This document shows positions 46,660-58,639 of a DNA stretch of 64,000 nucleotides, piece by piece. Origin of the DNA: Sphagnum compactum (lineage: Eukaryota > Bryophyta > Sphagnopsida > Sphagnales); NCBI GenBank assembly GCA_965153455.1, contig OZ234499.1, forward strand, positions 5,191,577-5,255,576, in the 5' to 3' direction. The translations under genes were made by a program, and so were the position numbers. Positions within the stretch are counted from its first letter, which is position 1. Every line of letters begins with the position of its first letter. Below the pieces are notes generated by a model that was not told the origin of the DNA, did not search any database, and saw only the letters and a program-made list of their open reading frames with translations.

Positions 46660-48400
46660 CGAATTCAATGCTTCTTACCCAACATGATCCTCCAACTCAT
46701 AAACATTTTTTTTACAATTTAATCCTTAGACATGCAGGAAAATACTCTCAAGCAAAATGTGTTTTGGCAACATTTTCTCCTACACCCATATCTTCCAAGA
46801 CCACCTCAACTCTCACCACTTTGCATCTTGAGTCAAACAACTTCTTCCTGTTTTTTTTGGAAAACTATGAACCAAACCAAGACCTTGAACTTTCATCTGA
46901 TTTTTTCAAGCTAACATTCTAACACCTATCAAATTTATCTACGAGTGGTCCTGCTAGTATGGTCTTCGAACACCTCCAAGACTACTTTCACCTAGAAGAT
47001 TTCGTAAGTGGATTCCCATAATTATTTCAATTTTGCTCTCATATCACACAAAGTCACTTTCCACGTCAAATTGCACATATCCTTGGGGCAACCCGCCTCT
47101 TAGCCATGACCAAGCCCTCAGGTGGAGTTCATCCCATTGCCATAGGGGAAATGTTGTATCAACTCACAAGTTGTGCTTTATGCCTTCAATTTCACGATGC
47201 CATTTGTAACACATTTTTCCCCACACCAATTCGGAGTAACAACCAAGGGTGGATGTGAAGCAATAATCCATGGCATTATATGCACCTTGGACCTTCACCT
47301 TGACTCAGCTGTTCTCCAATTGGAGATTGCAAATGCCTTGAATTTAGTGTCAAAAGGGGTCATATTTCAAAAACTATGTGCAGCAGGTGGGGACATCATA
47401 CAACTTATCCCCTTTGTTCGTGCATTCTATGCATTTGAATCTCCTTTGTTTTATAGTCATCATAACCATGATGGTGATGTCACAGTCATCCAATTTGCCA
47501 TGGGAACTCATCAAGGTCTAAATTTTTTAAGGTGTGCCAAAATCTTGTCATTGCGTCACCATTTACTGTCTTTTTTACCTAGTCTTTTTTACCATGTAAA
47601 GTCACATTTATGGATGATTATGATGGAACCAAAAATTATAATGGTCTAAAATATAATCTTTCTGAAATTTTTGACAACTTTTGTCTCATTAATTTTTAGG
47701 GGAATCAAAATATAGAGTAAAAAAGGATTGCAATAAGGAATAGGCCATTTTCGTCTTATGTGGTACACCTTAAAGGATTTTCACCTGTCGAGGTGATCCT
47801 TTGGGAAGGGCATTATTTGTTTTAGCTCACCTTAGGGCATTACATTCTATAACTAGTCATTTCCCTTCTTGTTTATTTCCATCCATTACAGATGACATTC
47901 ACATTATCGTCCCCCTCCATTGTATCCTTTGCATATGAACATTTTCAAATTGAACTTTGTGCGATAGGTTTTTCTATCCAAAAGTATGTAGCATGGTCCC
48001 CTTTTGGTTTGATGTTTGATTTCGACACCCCATCCCAGTTTAACACACCATTAGAAGGAATTAGAGTCTTGGGGGTTCCATTAAGCACCTCATCATTCAA
48101 ATCATCCATCATAAAAATATTTTACTAGAAAATGTTCAGGATGTTGACCTTCTCTCTAGACTAAGCGATGTCCAAGTAGCCTTTACAATTCTAACTCATT
48201 ATTATGCGCAATGGCCATCATATCTATTACGTTGCACACCACCTCTCCCACCTTCATATATGGGGAAGCCAATCATTTTGGTTCTTTTGCAACACTAAAA
48301 AATAGATGTTGGACACATAATAGTTTTAGCTCCCTACCTCGTAGCAACCTCCTCATTTGCATTAAGTTTTGTGATTTCAAGTTTTTGAACTATGTCTATT
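46660..48400 (+). pseudogene. Decayed reverse-transcriptase element (non-LTR-like)
   Basis: Plus-strand frames recall a reverse-transcriptase domain protein common in some land-plant genomes. Readable pieces in order: AGKYSQAKCVL (about 46,730); GMVFEHLQDYFHLEDFVSGFP (about 46,960-47,020); GGVHPIAIGEMLYQLTS (about 47,113-47,170); then FSPHQFGVTTKGGCEAIIHGI, LQLEIANALNLVS and LIPFVRAFYAFESPLFYSH in the 47,173-47,649 frame; AMGTHQGLN; and C-terminal pieces such as SIVSFAYEHFQIEL, GIRVLGVPL and LLRCTPP up to about 48,250. Frameshifts separate them. The catalytic YxDD-equivalent is not readable. There is no poly-A tail or target duplication, so the exact class (LINE or other) is uncertain. Confidence 0.75.
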
Positions 48401-49140
48401 GATTATTGAGTTTAATTGTTGGTCACACTTTTGGTTGCAAATTTTTTCTTCTCCCCATTAGGTTTTTCATACTCAAAGACATACAAATGTTAAAATCCAC
48501 ATAGGTTAACAAATGGCAACCCCCAAAACCCTAGACAATTTATTCAACAGACCCCAAATTACAATTCAAATACGTTAGAATTTGGAAGCACAATTAGAAA
48601 AAGCTTGAAAGCATAATATATGTTTTTTAAAATATCACATAAGGAAATAAAATGAAAGGATAAAAAAACCAACATTGGTTTTTGTGTCATTAATGTGTAG
48701 TTCCAAGATCATGAAGATAGAGGATGACAACAAAATGCAAAACAATTGAATCCAGAATGCCTTTTGAACCCTTGGAGATTACGTTCAGTTTTTTTTTGCC
48801 CACATTGTCACTAAATAAAATTCATGTGGGATAACACAATGAAACCAACATGTTTGTGAACATCAACAATAATGAAAGGATGAATGCATGGTTGAGTGGT
48901 TCATTTTAGGTGTCAAAATGGTTATTTCTACAAGGTGCATTGTGTTTAAATGCTTGTGGTGAATAACATGATCTTGAATTTTTTAATTAAAAATTAGTAA
49001 TACATCACCATGATGATTATGAACACTAATATGCAACTACTTTTTGAAAATAATGCATTCATTATTAGTAGTGAACTTTTAAAATTCAGAAATATATTTG
49101 GGTCTAAAACAACATTTAAAATCATATTAAGAGTTAATAG
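48401..49140. other. Intergenic DNA, possibly 5' part of a hAT relic
   Basis: AT-rich with no readable domain. It lies directly upstream of the hAT C-terminal remnant and may contain its unreadable central part. Confidence 0.35.
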
Positions 49141-49143
49141 TTA

Positions 49144-49890
49144 TTGTTGAATGTTTGTTTTGTTTCTTTTTCTATTAGTACCAAATTGTGTGCAGATTAT
49201 CAAGCTTGGGCATCATTAGATCCACCTGTACAATGTGGGGATTTTGAAATGAGTTGGAAATTATGTATGCTAAAATGGGGTTTGAAGTCATCAATGTTTT
49301 GGAGCCCTTTTTGCATTTGCACACACATTAAACTCTACTCATGCATACAACATGTGTGCTCTCTAATTGGACCTTTGATTTAAAAGACTTTAATGCATAA
49401 TGGAATATGCAAACAAACATTTAACAAGGATAGTTGTGGAGGAGTATGACCATCAAGTCTTGGTACCCAATGTTGATGATTATTTATGGAGAGGTTGCAA
49501 TTTTAACCAAAGCAATTAATTTGTCTTTGGTGAAAACTGAGTCATCATTGTACCATTGCATAGTTGTCAATGATGTTAAAGTGAAATCCATGTGGTGGAA
49601 AATACATGAGAAACAATTTCCTAATGTTGCATTCTTGGTTTGTGCATTTTTGGATATTCCTAGGTAAAAAATTGAAATTGAAAAGATATTCAACATTGCT
49701 AAGGTATTCACCAATTTGTAGCACTATTGGTTGTGAGTGTAGAATTTAGACAAGATGCTGATGATGCTAAAAAATTGGTTAAGTAACACAAGGATTGTTT
49801 GTCTTCTTGTTGTTGGGGGGCATGGATGACTTCTTCACTATTAAAGAGGACCTATTTGATGACTAAGAGGATGAGCTTGAGGAAGTTGGT
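49144..49890 (+). pseudogene. hAT transposase C-terminal remnant
   Basis: The piece IVVEEYDHQVLVP (about 49,428-49,470) is followed by the hAT dimerisation domain at about 49,580-49,790: WWKIHEKQFPNVAFL, then KIEIEKIFNIAKVFTNL and NLDKMLMMLKNW. This is the WW...FP...IE.E+.F....NL pattern of hAT C-termini. In-frame stops (for example after DIPR and after FTNL) and frameshifts show it is dead. No terminal inverted repeats were found around it. It represents the opposite end of the transposase from the fragment in the 58-61 kb element, but it is in the other orientation and 9 kb away. Confidence 0.8.
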
Positions 49891-51376
49891 ATTTTTGGGA
49901 CTTGACTACCATGTTTTTTGTGTTTTTTTTTTTGAAGGCTACACCTAATATAGTTCTTAAGTCCATGTAGGACTGTTTTGGGCTTCAAATCAAAGTACAT
50001 ATCAAAGTAATAAGTAGCAACAGACACATCTGTGTAGTGGAGGCCTGTGTTGGTCATTTCAAAGGTAGGACATAGGATTTAAGACTTGATTTATATCATG
50101 GGATTGTTGGATTCTTTACATTGGGTTTGATTCATAAGATTTCTCAAGTGCTATAAAATGTAAACATTTGTATAAATTGGGGTAGCAATTGGCACACACA
50201 TGTATGTAGGGCATTCTTCAATTTAGCATTTCAAAGGTGAAAATTGAGGAACTTAACACCTTATGTATCTTCATTGCACCTTTTGTGTTGTGCTATGGAG
50301 TGCTTGAACTCATTACTTTTTACATTCAAGAAATGTGTGATGAAATTTGCAATTCACATTCAATTTGATTCATGATTTTTCTCAAGTTGTAGACATTTGT
50401 AATCTAGACATATTTGCGTAGCAATGGGCACATATGTGTATGAAAGTCCTGCATCTACAATTGTCAATGAGGACCTTGAACATTTGAGTGTCACATTGAT
50501 ACCAGTGCCTCATTGCATATATCAGCTGGCATAGCGATAGAAATACATACATTGATACCATTGCATAACCCATTCACATCCCTCTATTATTTATACAAGA
50601 CTGGTAGCTGATTCTTTAAACAGTTCACATACCAGTGTTGGCCCAGTATTTCATTTTCCCCAAAACCTCTTACTGGTCACATAATTTCAAGAGTTTCAAT
50701 TATGCTTCAAGATGAACTGCCAAGATTGGAAGCTCTTACTTAGTGAGCAGTGCCCTTGCAAGATCCAATGCTCATTCCATGCTCATTGCTGAACCTGAAG
50801 AACACACCCAATACTTTAAAAGAGACACTAATCAGATCTATGCAGCTCAATATTGTCAGCGACATGACATAAATACAAAGTTCCTATGTGGTATGTATAG
50901 CTTGCGGCCACAGGCTTTACAAAATGTAAAGACTGTAGCTGTGCGGCAGTGACAAGACAGGAAAGGAGCTTTACGGTTTTTGTAAAGCTCACTTTAGAAA
51001 TGGACAAAATATTTCGTCCTGTAACGGGATGTCCCAACACACTAAACGAAAAAAGCTAGGTCTTTCTGAGAATATGATCATCACCTGAATATTTTATGAT
51101 GTATTGCTACCAAGAAAATGACATAATCTGCCACCCCATACCTTAATGTACTTAGAACATGCAGGTCTAATTACAACTGGCTGTACCTCCTGGGAGAAGT
51201 TTCAATGAATGGCAACCTGCAGGTCATGCCTGCTCTTCTAGTACTCTGACATATACGGCCTATCATGAATGCTTGTGACAGAAGACTACAGGTTTTCTAA
51301 ATTTTGTACTGGCAGATGAGACTTTAAGATATGCTGTGCATGTAGAGCTCTCAAATAGAGTATCACTGCCGCCTAT
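49891..51376. other. Intergenic DNA
   Basis: No gene recognised. Two loosely similar segments around 50,140-50,220 and 50,390-50,460 share TCTCAAGT, ACATTTGTA and GGGCACA-like words and may be an old duplication. Confidence 0.4.
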
Positions 51377-51640
51377 CTAAGAGTCATTACTTTCCGTGGG
51401 TTCTGAATCCTGATCACATGCATGTGCCTGTGATCTCCCTGGTGCACTTCCAAAGATGGTAACGAGGTTGCCATCCATAGCTGTGATGGTAACCTCGTTG
51501 TTTACTACTGTGATTGCGATGGTAGACAGAAAATTCGCAAAACAGCCACATACACCAATTGTGTGGACCTCTTTTACACAATCCACTTGAAGGCCATGAG
51601 CGTCATTCAGAAATGATAAAACTGCATGTGTAGACTGCCT
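51377..51640 (-). other. Possible terminal exon fragment, minus strand
   Basis: On the minus strand a frame runs open for about 85 codons to a TAG at 51,377, after an acceptor-like ACATGCAG. It reads VLSFLNDAHGLQVDCVKEV, then later FLSTIAITVVNNEVTITAMD. The alternating hydrophobic pattern recalls small ACT-like domains at the ends of some plant bHLH proteins, but no diagnostic residue is present. It has no start codon of its own and overlaps the upstream side of the plus-strand frame at 51,714. Treat the function as unknown. Confidence 0.25.
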
Positions 51641-51713
51641 TTTTCATGGTGGAAACTTTGAAAGGCATGGGGCACACAGATCAGTCTGGAGAAAGCGTAC
51701 CAAGGCCGTGGAG

Positions 51714-52148
51714 ATGGCGCGGCTGAAGTCGTTACGTCTGACGATACGCGACATATCAAATGGGGGCGCGCGTCATTACTACAGATCTGTTGGGTTGTTG
51801 TATTCATGCCTTCTGCACCGCTTCAGACACAAATTTCCCTCCAGTATTCTTCCCAATCTCCTTCAACTGATCCGTGACCGCTCTTTCCTCTTGAGGCCTG
51901 TAAGGTCCTCGATAACCTGCAAGTCGTACAAAAAAGACAGCGCCAGAGGAGAAAGCAGGGATCGGAGGGTGCTAGATGCAGAATTTGTCGTGTTTCAAAG
52001 TTTCTTTGCCGAACTACTCCTTAGATCTCAAAAAAAATTCTGCGACACCAAAACTCATGACAATTTGAGTTCGATCGCCGGGGAATATTTCGATGACATG
52101 CAGATTCTGAACCTTGAGCAGTCCTACGTCCTACCTCGATATCGGTGA
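51714..52148 (+). CDS. Uncharacterised protein, 144 aa
   Basis: An uninterrupted frame starts at ATG 51,714 in the context GAGATGGCG, typical of plant starts, and ends at TGA 52,146-52,148. The product is basic at the N-terminus (MARLKSLRLTIRDISNG), has an Arg/His/Leu-rich stretch with hydrophobic residues at about 25-60, then a charged middle (about 70-86) and a C-terminal half with EFVVFQSFFAELLL. I recognise no family. The local sequence is richer in GC and CpG than the neighbourhood, unlike the decayed repeats, which argues that it is or recently was a real single-exon gene. No TATA box was identified. A chance frame in a GC-rich island is the alternative. Confidence 0.4.
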   Translation: MARLKSLRLTIRDISNGGARHYYRSVGLLYSCLLHRFRHKFPSSILPNLLQLIRDRSFLLRPVRSSITCKSYKKDSARGESRDRRVLDAEFVVFQSFFAELLLRSQKKFCDTKTHDNLSSIAGEYFDDMQILNLEQSYVLPRYR

Positions 52149-53224
52149 ATTGCAGATGCTGAAGTCGACGATCTCAAAATATCTTCGACATTGACTCCAA
52201 ATAGCCGTTACGTACGTGGAAATGCCGATCTCGCTGTAGTTAGCTATAGAATCGTAGACTCTGTGATGATGTCTCACTACTGCAAGAGGCTCGAGAGTCA
52301 CGAGTCCTGAGAAGAGCATCACAGAGGCCTACGACTCTAAAGTTATCCAGAGCAAGAATATTCAGTACCGAAGAAAATTTCCAGGATCATCTTCTTCTTC
52401 TATTTTCTTTAGTACAGGCTGTGTTCCTGTTTGTAGAAGAAATACCCGGTCATCGCACCGATTCTATGCATTCTTTCTGATCCGATTTCAGTTCCTCACT
52501 TTGTCAACGTAGTTGCATCCGATCTCTGGTGTCTGACGGACGGCAAGTTGTTGATCGTCAATCAACAACAGTATCTGCCAGTCTATCAAAACTAGCTGGC
52601 GGCATACATACATACATAAAGTCATGTTACGATATAAGTCTCTCATGATTCAAGATAGAAGCAATAGAAATTATAAGTTCTGCAGTTTCTAAGTCTGGCA
52701 CAATATTAAAACTCCCCAACAACCTGCAAAACTACAGACTCGAAAACGTGACAAAATTCCTTCCAAGCTACAATGAGAAACAGAAGACTAGTCGAGCCTG
52801 TCTCAGATCAATCCAGAAAATATCCACATCAGGGTACAAAACATGAAGTGAAAGGACTTTGTGTAAAATTGATTTTGAGACACACACGGGACAAGCAACT
52901 AGCGCCACAAACAGGATTGAAACAAGCACTCATGGGGGAGAGACGGAATGAGAATTCCAGGGAAAGGAACAGCAAGTGTTCAGATGCAGCTTTCTCTGCA
53001 CAGGAGCATATGGACAATTTATGAAGCGCTTGCTGAAAATGGGAAACGTTACAAACCTCAGCCGCTTGAACAAGAAGAAGAACCGGCAGTGGCGGGACCA
53101 GTTGCTGCAATGGGACCAGACTGAACCAGCACCCACCAACGCACCATCCATCGGATGGCTGAACAAGGAGAAGGGTCCTCTATCAGCAGACCTAAATAAA
53201 GCGCCTGCACAGGGACAGCACTAG
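52149..53224. other. GC-richer island, possible 3' UTR and gene fragments
   Basis: The first part may be the 3' untranslated region of the 144-aa frame. Overlapping open frames at 52,773-53,024 and 52,976-53,224 carry no known domain. In a third frame a short piece reads RSIWTIYEALAENGKRYKPQ and then an acidic stretch before a TGA, which looks protein-like but is unassigned. Confidence 0.35.
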
Positions 53225-55510
53225 TGGTAGGGTCAGTGAAGATGGACAGATTGGTGGGTAACTTTCATCCAGTGAAAATTATTTTAATAGATTGGAGAGT
53301 AGTTTCTGAATTGTGTAAATTATTATTATTTTTCCGACTTCATTGTGATGTCAACTAAAAGGATTTTTTCAACCCAATGACAGACCAAAATATTATTATT
53401 TTTTGTAAAAAATGCAACAATGCTTTATGACTCAATTGTGAATGAACCTCAATTCAGTTAATTAATTTGGTTAAGTTTCACCTTGCTAATTCATTTGTAA
53501 AGAAGGAAGTAGGCCCTATATATAGATAGATAGTTAGGAAACTACCTATTACCATACCTATGACACATGTTTGACATTAATTAATTCCTAATCGAGCTAG
53601 CTGGAAAAAAACAAATTACGAGCAATTTGTCAAAAAAACCCAGATCAAAGCTCAAAACACAAAATAACTTAAAAACTTATTATTGAAATTTAGTATAATT
53701 AAAGATTATTGATGAAATTCTGAAATATTTCAGATTGGGGAGTTGTTGACCCTCTCTAACCCTTAGCCCTTTTTTTTCAAAAAATTAATTATTTCGACAA
53801 GCGTTAAAAATCATGTTGCCTTGATATCACATTGTGTTTTGTGTTAAAAAAATGCCCTTCGAGTGGGGCATTCCCGAAATTAGTGCTTGCCACAAAATAA
53901 GCACCCGGGCTCCACCTTGGGCAGGCACTTATTCCAAGAATGCCTTGCTCCATAGGCACAATTTTGGGGGGGTGGGAGCAAATGGAAGCTAGACAAAGCA
54001 TGTTTCTATTTTGTGGGGGGGAGGGAAGCATATTCAGGTTTCGATGTTGGGGGAGTGCCCCATGCTCCAAAATAATTGGTGGTGGGCCAATCAAGTGGCT
54101 CCTTCAAAAGGAGAAAAAAAAAACAATTGTGGGTGCACCCTATATTAATTAATAGAAACATGAATAAGTAGGGGGAATGGGATATGGGAAAGAGTTTGGT
54201 TTCAACTATTTAAAGCAGTTTGATGGCATGTTGGACATGTTTAGTCAAAGGTGTTTCTTGCATGTTTGGAAAACACAAAGTAACTTTGATAGCTGTTCAC
54301 TTATATCCCATATATTTTGCGCTAAGTTCTATTCTTGTACGCCATATAAACAACCCAAAGGAAGAGAATACAATGTCAAATCTCTTTTGGAATTGTACCA
54401 TCCTGATTGTTTTTTCTTATGATGGGTCAATCCAAAAATAAATAGCCACCATTAGCTTAAATTTTAAAATCTAGATCTCCATGCATTTAAAATAGATATA
54501 AAGCAATATAGCAAAATCTAACACAAAGCAAGATTTGCCTATTCATCCATCATATGGTGCATAAGAAAATTTGCAAGAGCTACTTAACAATCACATATTG
54601 TTCATAAGTATTGGAGAGTTTTGATCAACTTTTGGTGCCAAATTTTTCAAATGTGGTCCAAACCCATAAACTTTTTTTCTCCTTAACTCATTAGTATCAT
54701 TGAATGTATCCTCTGAGTTTAGTCTAGTGAAATTTTTTTTGGAATCATTCATGAGGTTGTGGACATGAGGTAGATCAAAGATTGGCTGATTTCCGATGAA
54801 TTCTAGAATTCCTCAGAGACATTTTTGTTGAAAAAACTGAAGCTAATGCATTGTAGTAGCCTTGTCTTGGGAGCTTATCATCTAGTAGTCTTCATTGTGA
54901 CTAGTTCCTAATGTGTATTCGAAGATCTTGAACTTTCTAGAAATTGTTCCCCACTTGCTTTTGCATGCTAGTCCATTTCTCATGTGTTTAGAAAGACCTA
55001 CAATCATCATAGCAACATGAATTTTCTTTCATTTTAGAACTATTGTTTCAAATTGATCATGTGGGTCATTTTTGTCCGTTGATGCTATATGATCATCTCA
55101 TTTTGCCTTGATGAGTGCCATGATTTCCTTGTGCTCCCAATTCAACTATCTCAACTTTCTTGCATGCATTTCAATAGATGATAAATTCAAGCCTTGATTA
55201 AGTTTCTTTTTCCCTTTGTTTGGTTTTTTCATTGAACATCTTTTATGATTGTACATCTACATCACTTTCTACTGTATGATTTTGTCTTTCTTGTAATGTT
55301 TGTGAAGTTCAATACTAATGCAAGATTCAAGTATTCATTGTTGCTGATTGCATGAAATTCAAGGAATTCAAGAATTGCTTCAAATGCATCAAGAAGAGAT
55401 GCTTACTTTTATTGAGATGTTTGTTGGAAGTGTTGAATTGTGAAAACATTGTCCAAAACATATACATGGTAGTTATGGAATTATAGTTGTTATTGTTCTT
55501 AGAAGAATGT
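53225..55510. other. Intergenic DNA
   Basis: No gene. At 53,845-54,070 are several GGGGCATTCC/GGAGTGCCCC-type words, which could be a decayed MITE. A segment at about 54,300-54,380 is related to 25,375-25,450. Confidence 0.45.
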
Positions 55511-55529
55511 GGGGGGGGGGGGGGGGGGG
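55511..55529. repeat. Run of 19 G
   Basis: Uninterrupted G homopolymer in ATGT(G)19AGAACG. It is one of several long G or C runs in the window (also 17,446-17,461, 18,773-18,784 and 25,299-25,310). Length may be unreliable in the assembly. Confidence 0.9.
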
Positions 55530-57060
55530 AGAACGACAATGGCAGAGTTGAAGGGATGGTAGATTTTGCATAACATGTGCTTATAGCACCCTTTTCTAAT
55601 CTCCTACACAACAATGAACTTCATCTTGTAAATCTTAATTTTTAAAAGATTCAAATTGTTCCAAGGTTGAACATTTTCATTAACTCCAAATTAACATCAT
55701 GTGACAGTGAGGATGACACCTCCATTGGGTGCTGGTTCACCCTCGCTGGGGGAACAACCAAAGACAAATTTCTGAAAATTTTAAAACATTATTGCTTTGT
55801 GAGCCATTTTGCCAATAAAACTGCTTACCGAAATGCAATATTGTACCTATCACTAATGTTAGGCAGTTTGTGTCAAATATTTATTTATTTAAAAAAACTG
55901 AGGTTAGGCAGTTTCAAATTTAAAAATTCAGAATTGTCAACAATTTCCAAAGATGTCAATAAAAAAAATTCCCTTTTTTTAGGCTAGACTTTTTAGTGAA
56001 TTATTTTGTGTCAAGTATCATCAGTTGTACATACGATTAGTTGAATTTGCACACGGCTGAAAAAAGTTAGCAAGAAAACTGAAAATCCCTGGCAGTTTGG
56101 GGGGGCCACATGAAACAAAATTCGATCATTGTAAGTTCTGGCCCTGAAAAAGGGAGGGGAGGGCCCCTCAAAGTTCATATTAAGGTCGTATAAAAATAAT
56201 TGGACGGAACAGAAAGATTATGGGCAGGCCGGTTTATGTGGTAATGGGTTGTAAGAATATTGCATGCTGGCCAGCGCAAGCTTGTACTCTAGTGGATGGA
56301 TGGATGGAGCAGCTCAAGCTTACGAATTGAGGGCTCTGACTAGGTTAAAGGAAAAGTTGCTTGCATGCATGCATGCATGTTTCGGATGCGTGGTCACCCC
56401 CGGGGCTCAAACAAATTATGCTCACAACCACAAATTTAGGAGGGCCATATATTTGTAGTCAGTGTGTCATCATAAAGGATGCCACAATGATATTCACTCG
56501 GGAAGCACGGACAACAAATGCCGACAACAATTTCAAGAGAATATAAGGAAAGATGGGGTGTAAAAATAGTGTGATTGTACACATTAGGATTATTTATTTA
56601 TTTCTTTGTTTGTTTTTGAACAAATGAGAATACCCCTTGTAAGAAAGAAAGAGGGTTTAGGGTTTACCCTACAACACATTAGGATTTTGACCTCTTACAC
56701 CACAGTTCATATATTAACAGATTTTCTGGAAGCTTAGGGAATTTAAGAATTCACACATGTGGGTTTCTAGTGTGAAAGTCAAGGCAACCATACCACGAGT
56801 TCGAGACCCTTGGCCAGTTTAATATTTTCCATGATGAACATGCTGGCCTATTGCCAGATCTGACTTCATGTTTGGGGCAACAGACTAAGAATACAACTTG
56901 TAAGTAGCAGGCAATCATCAAAACCATGCAAAACTTTATTTATAAACACATTGCAGATTTGGAAAATGTACAAAGGCATTAGAAGAAAACAAAAAAAAAG
57001 GAGAATTTAAAGGATGTCAAGTTAGCACAAACTACTGTCAAAATCTCTCGATTTTAACAA
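55530..57060. other. Intergenic DNA with short tandem repeats
   Basis: No gene. It contains a GGTGCTGGTTCACCC end word at about 55,728, a GGATGGAT run at about 56,295 and a GCATGCATGCATGCAT run at about 56,363-56,378. Confidence 0.45.
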
Positions 57061-57180
57061 TCGGTCATCTATAATAGGTGAGTCATGATCATGGGAGGTG
57101 TCGGTCGTCTATAATAGGTGAGTCATGGCAATGGGAGGTGTCGGTTGTCTATAATAGGTGAGTCGTGGCGATGGGAGGTG
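57061..57180. repeat. Three exact-length 40-bp tandem repeats
   Basis: Units are 57,061-57,100, 57,101-57,140 and 57,141-57,180. Each contains TCTATAATAGGTGAGTC and ATGGGAGGTG, with a handful of substitutions, nearly all transitions. There are no spacers, so it is a minisatellite. It is followed by a minus-strand frame ending near 57,149 that has no known domain. Confidence 0.9.
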
Positions 57181-57607
57181 TGTTCTGAAGGAGTGGAACT
57201 AAGGAAATAGTTAGGCCTATCACTATTGCTTGACTTTCTTGCATCCTTTGCAACATAATTGAAATTTTTTGACGAAAAAAAGTAACCAAGACAGAAAGCG
57301 AGAAGGCCCAGGCAACGTTCCTCCCTGAATCTGCTAAGTTCTTGTCACTTCTAGGTTCTGTTGCACAATGTGCATTCAACACCTGTACTTACAAAATACC
57401 AGCTTGTAACACATGAACAAGGGTAAGCCACTTGGTAGCTGCTAGATAGGCGGATATGTGTGGATGGTTAGTACATAATACAATCAACATTGGACAGGAA
57501 TACAGGGAAAAAGGGTTTCCTGTTCACACATCATCCATCCAGCATGGTCCACTGGCAGGTTGCTGGTTCACTCTGGCCTTAAATTTGAACTCAGAGATTG
57601 TGATTTA

Positions 57608-57978
57608 GAGCATCTCCACCAGTGCTCAGTATGTCACTCTGGATAATAAAATTAATGTCTAAGTTTAGCTGGTTTTTTTTTGGCAACCCCACCAATAAAA
57701 CTGTAACTGCAACTGCATATACGTTGGGACTACTAGTAGCAAACCACCTGGACCAATCATTATGATCGACCAATTAGAAATACTGAGCCGCAGTCAGGTC
57801 CAATTTATTACACTCTTTTTTTGAGGTCGACAACTGTGTTGCGCCTTTTACCATCCATGGCAAGCTTCATGAATTTGGTGCAGAAAAACCAATTTCCTGA
57901 GCTAAACTGGCACATTTTGATTTTTTTCAATAAATTTTACTGTCTGGAGTCACATGCTGAGCACCGGGGGAGATGCTC
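57608..57978. mobile_element. Harbinger-type MITE (GAGCATCTCC ends), 371 bp, second subfamily
   Basis: The left end is GAGCATCTCCACCAGTGCTCAG and the right end, reverse-complemented, is GAGCATCTCCCCCGGTGCTCAG, a 22-bp inverted repeat with two mismatches. TTA lies on both sides (57,605-57,607 and 57,979-57,981). The body differs from 37,256-37,472, so only the ends are shared. Noncoding. Confidence 0.85.
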
Positions 57979-58639
57979 TTAATCATAAAAATCTCTTAGA
58001 ATTTTTGTAGTGTAATTGGAGGGCATGTTATAGTGCACAATTATTCCTTTGGCCCCCCAAATGGTTGTTCTATTTTTTGTAAATCCCGCTCTAAATGTTC
58101 TATGTTCACGCATTGTAAAAGCCCAGCAGCAAGATCATTCCCAAAAGCAGGCTTACACTCAACTCTGGCCACCACATACCCTTATTTGGAATTTGCCCTT
58201 GTGTTCAGGCTCCACCCTACACTTACAATGGGACGTGTCTAGAAGCAATTAATTTTTTTTTGGAAATTTTAACCATAGTACTAGTGTAGGTGCTGGTTCA
58301 CCCAAGGCAGACTGGATATTTTTACTGTTTAGAAGAAACTCAAGAACATTTGGAGTTCATGGTACCAGTGTAGGTGTTATTTTCAGTGTTGGGCGGTTCT
58401 CACTTTTTTGTGGGAATCACTGGTTTCGGTTAAGGGAACAAAGTTTAAGAACTGACTTGGTTTTTTTAGATTTTTTTTTTTCATTTTAGTGAACCCGACC
58501 AGGTTTCAGGTTTTTCTTAATATATAAATTTATCTGGTTATCATAAAAACAGTTTTCAGAAATGTGAGTTTCGTCGATTTTCAGATGGCAGTTTTTTATA
58601 GTCGGATATCAAAATATATTAAGTTTTTTATAATATTAT

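Noticed and set aside
52773-53224. Overlapping 82-83-aa frames as genes
   Set aside because: Three overlapping frames are open in part and none shows a domain or a convincing start; only noted as possible fragments.
57061-57180. Possible CRISPR-like array
   Set aside because: The 40-bp units are contiguous with no spacers, and the window is a plant nuclear genome.
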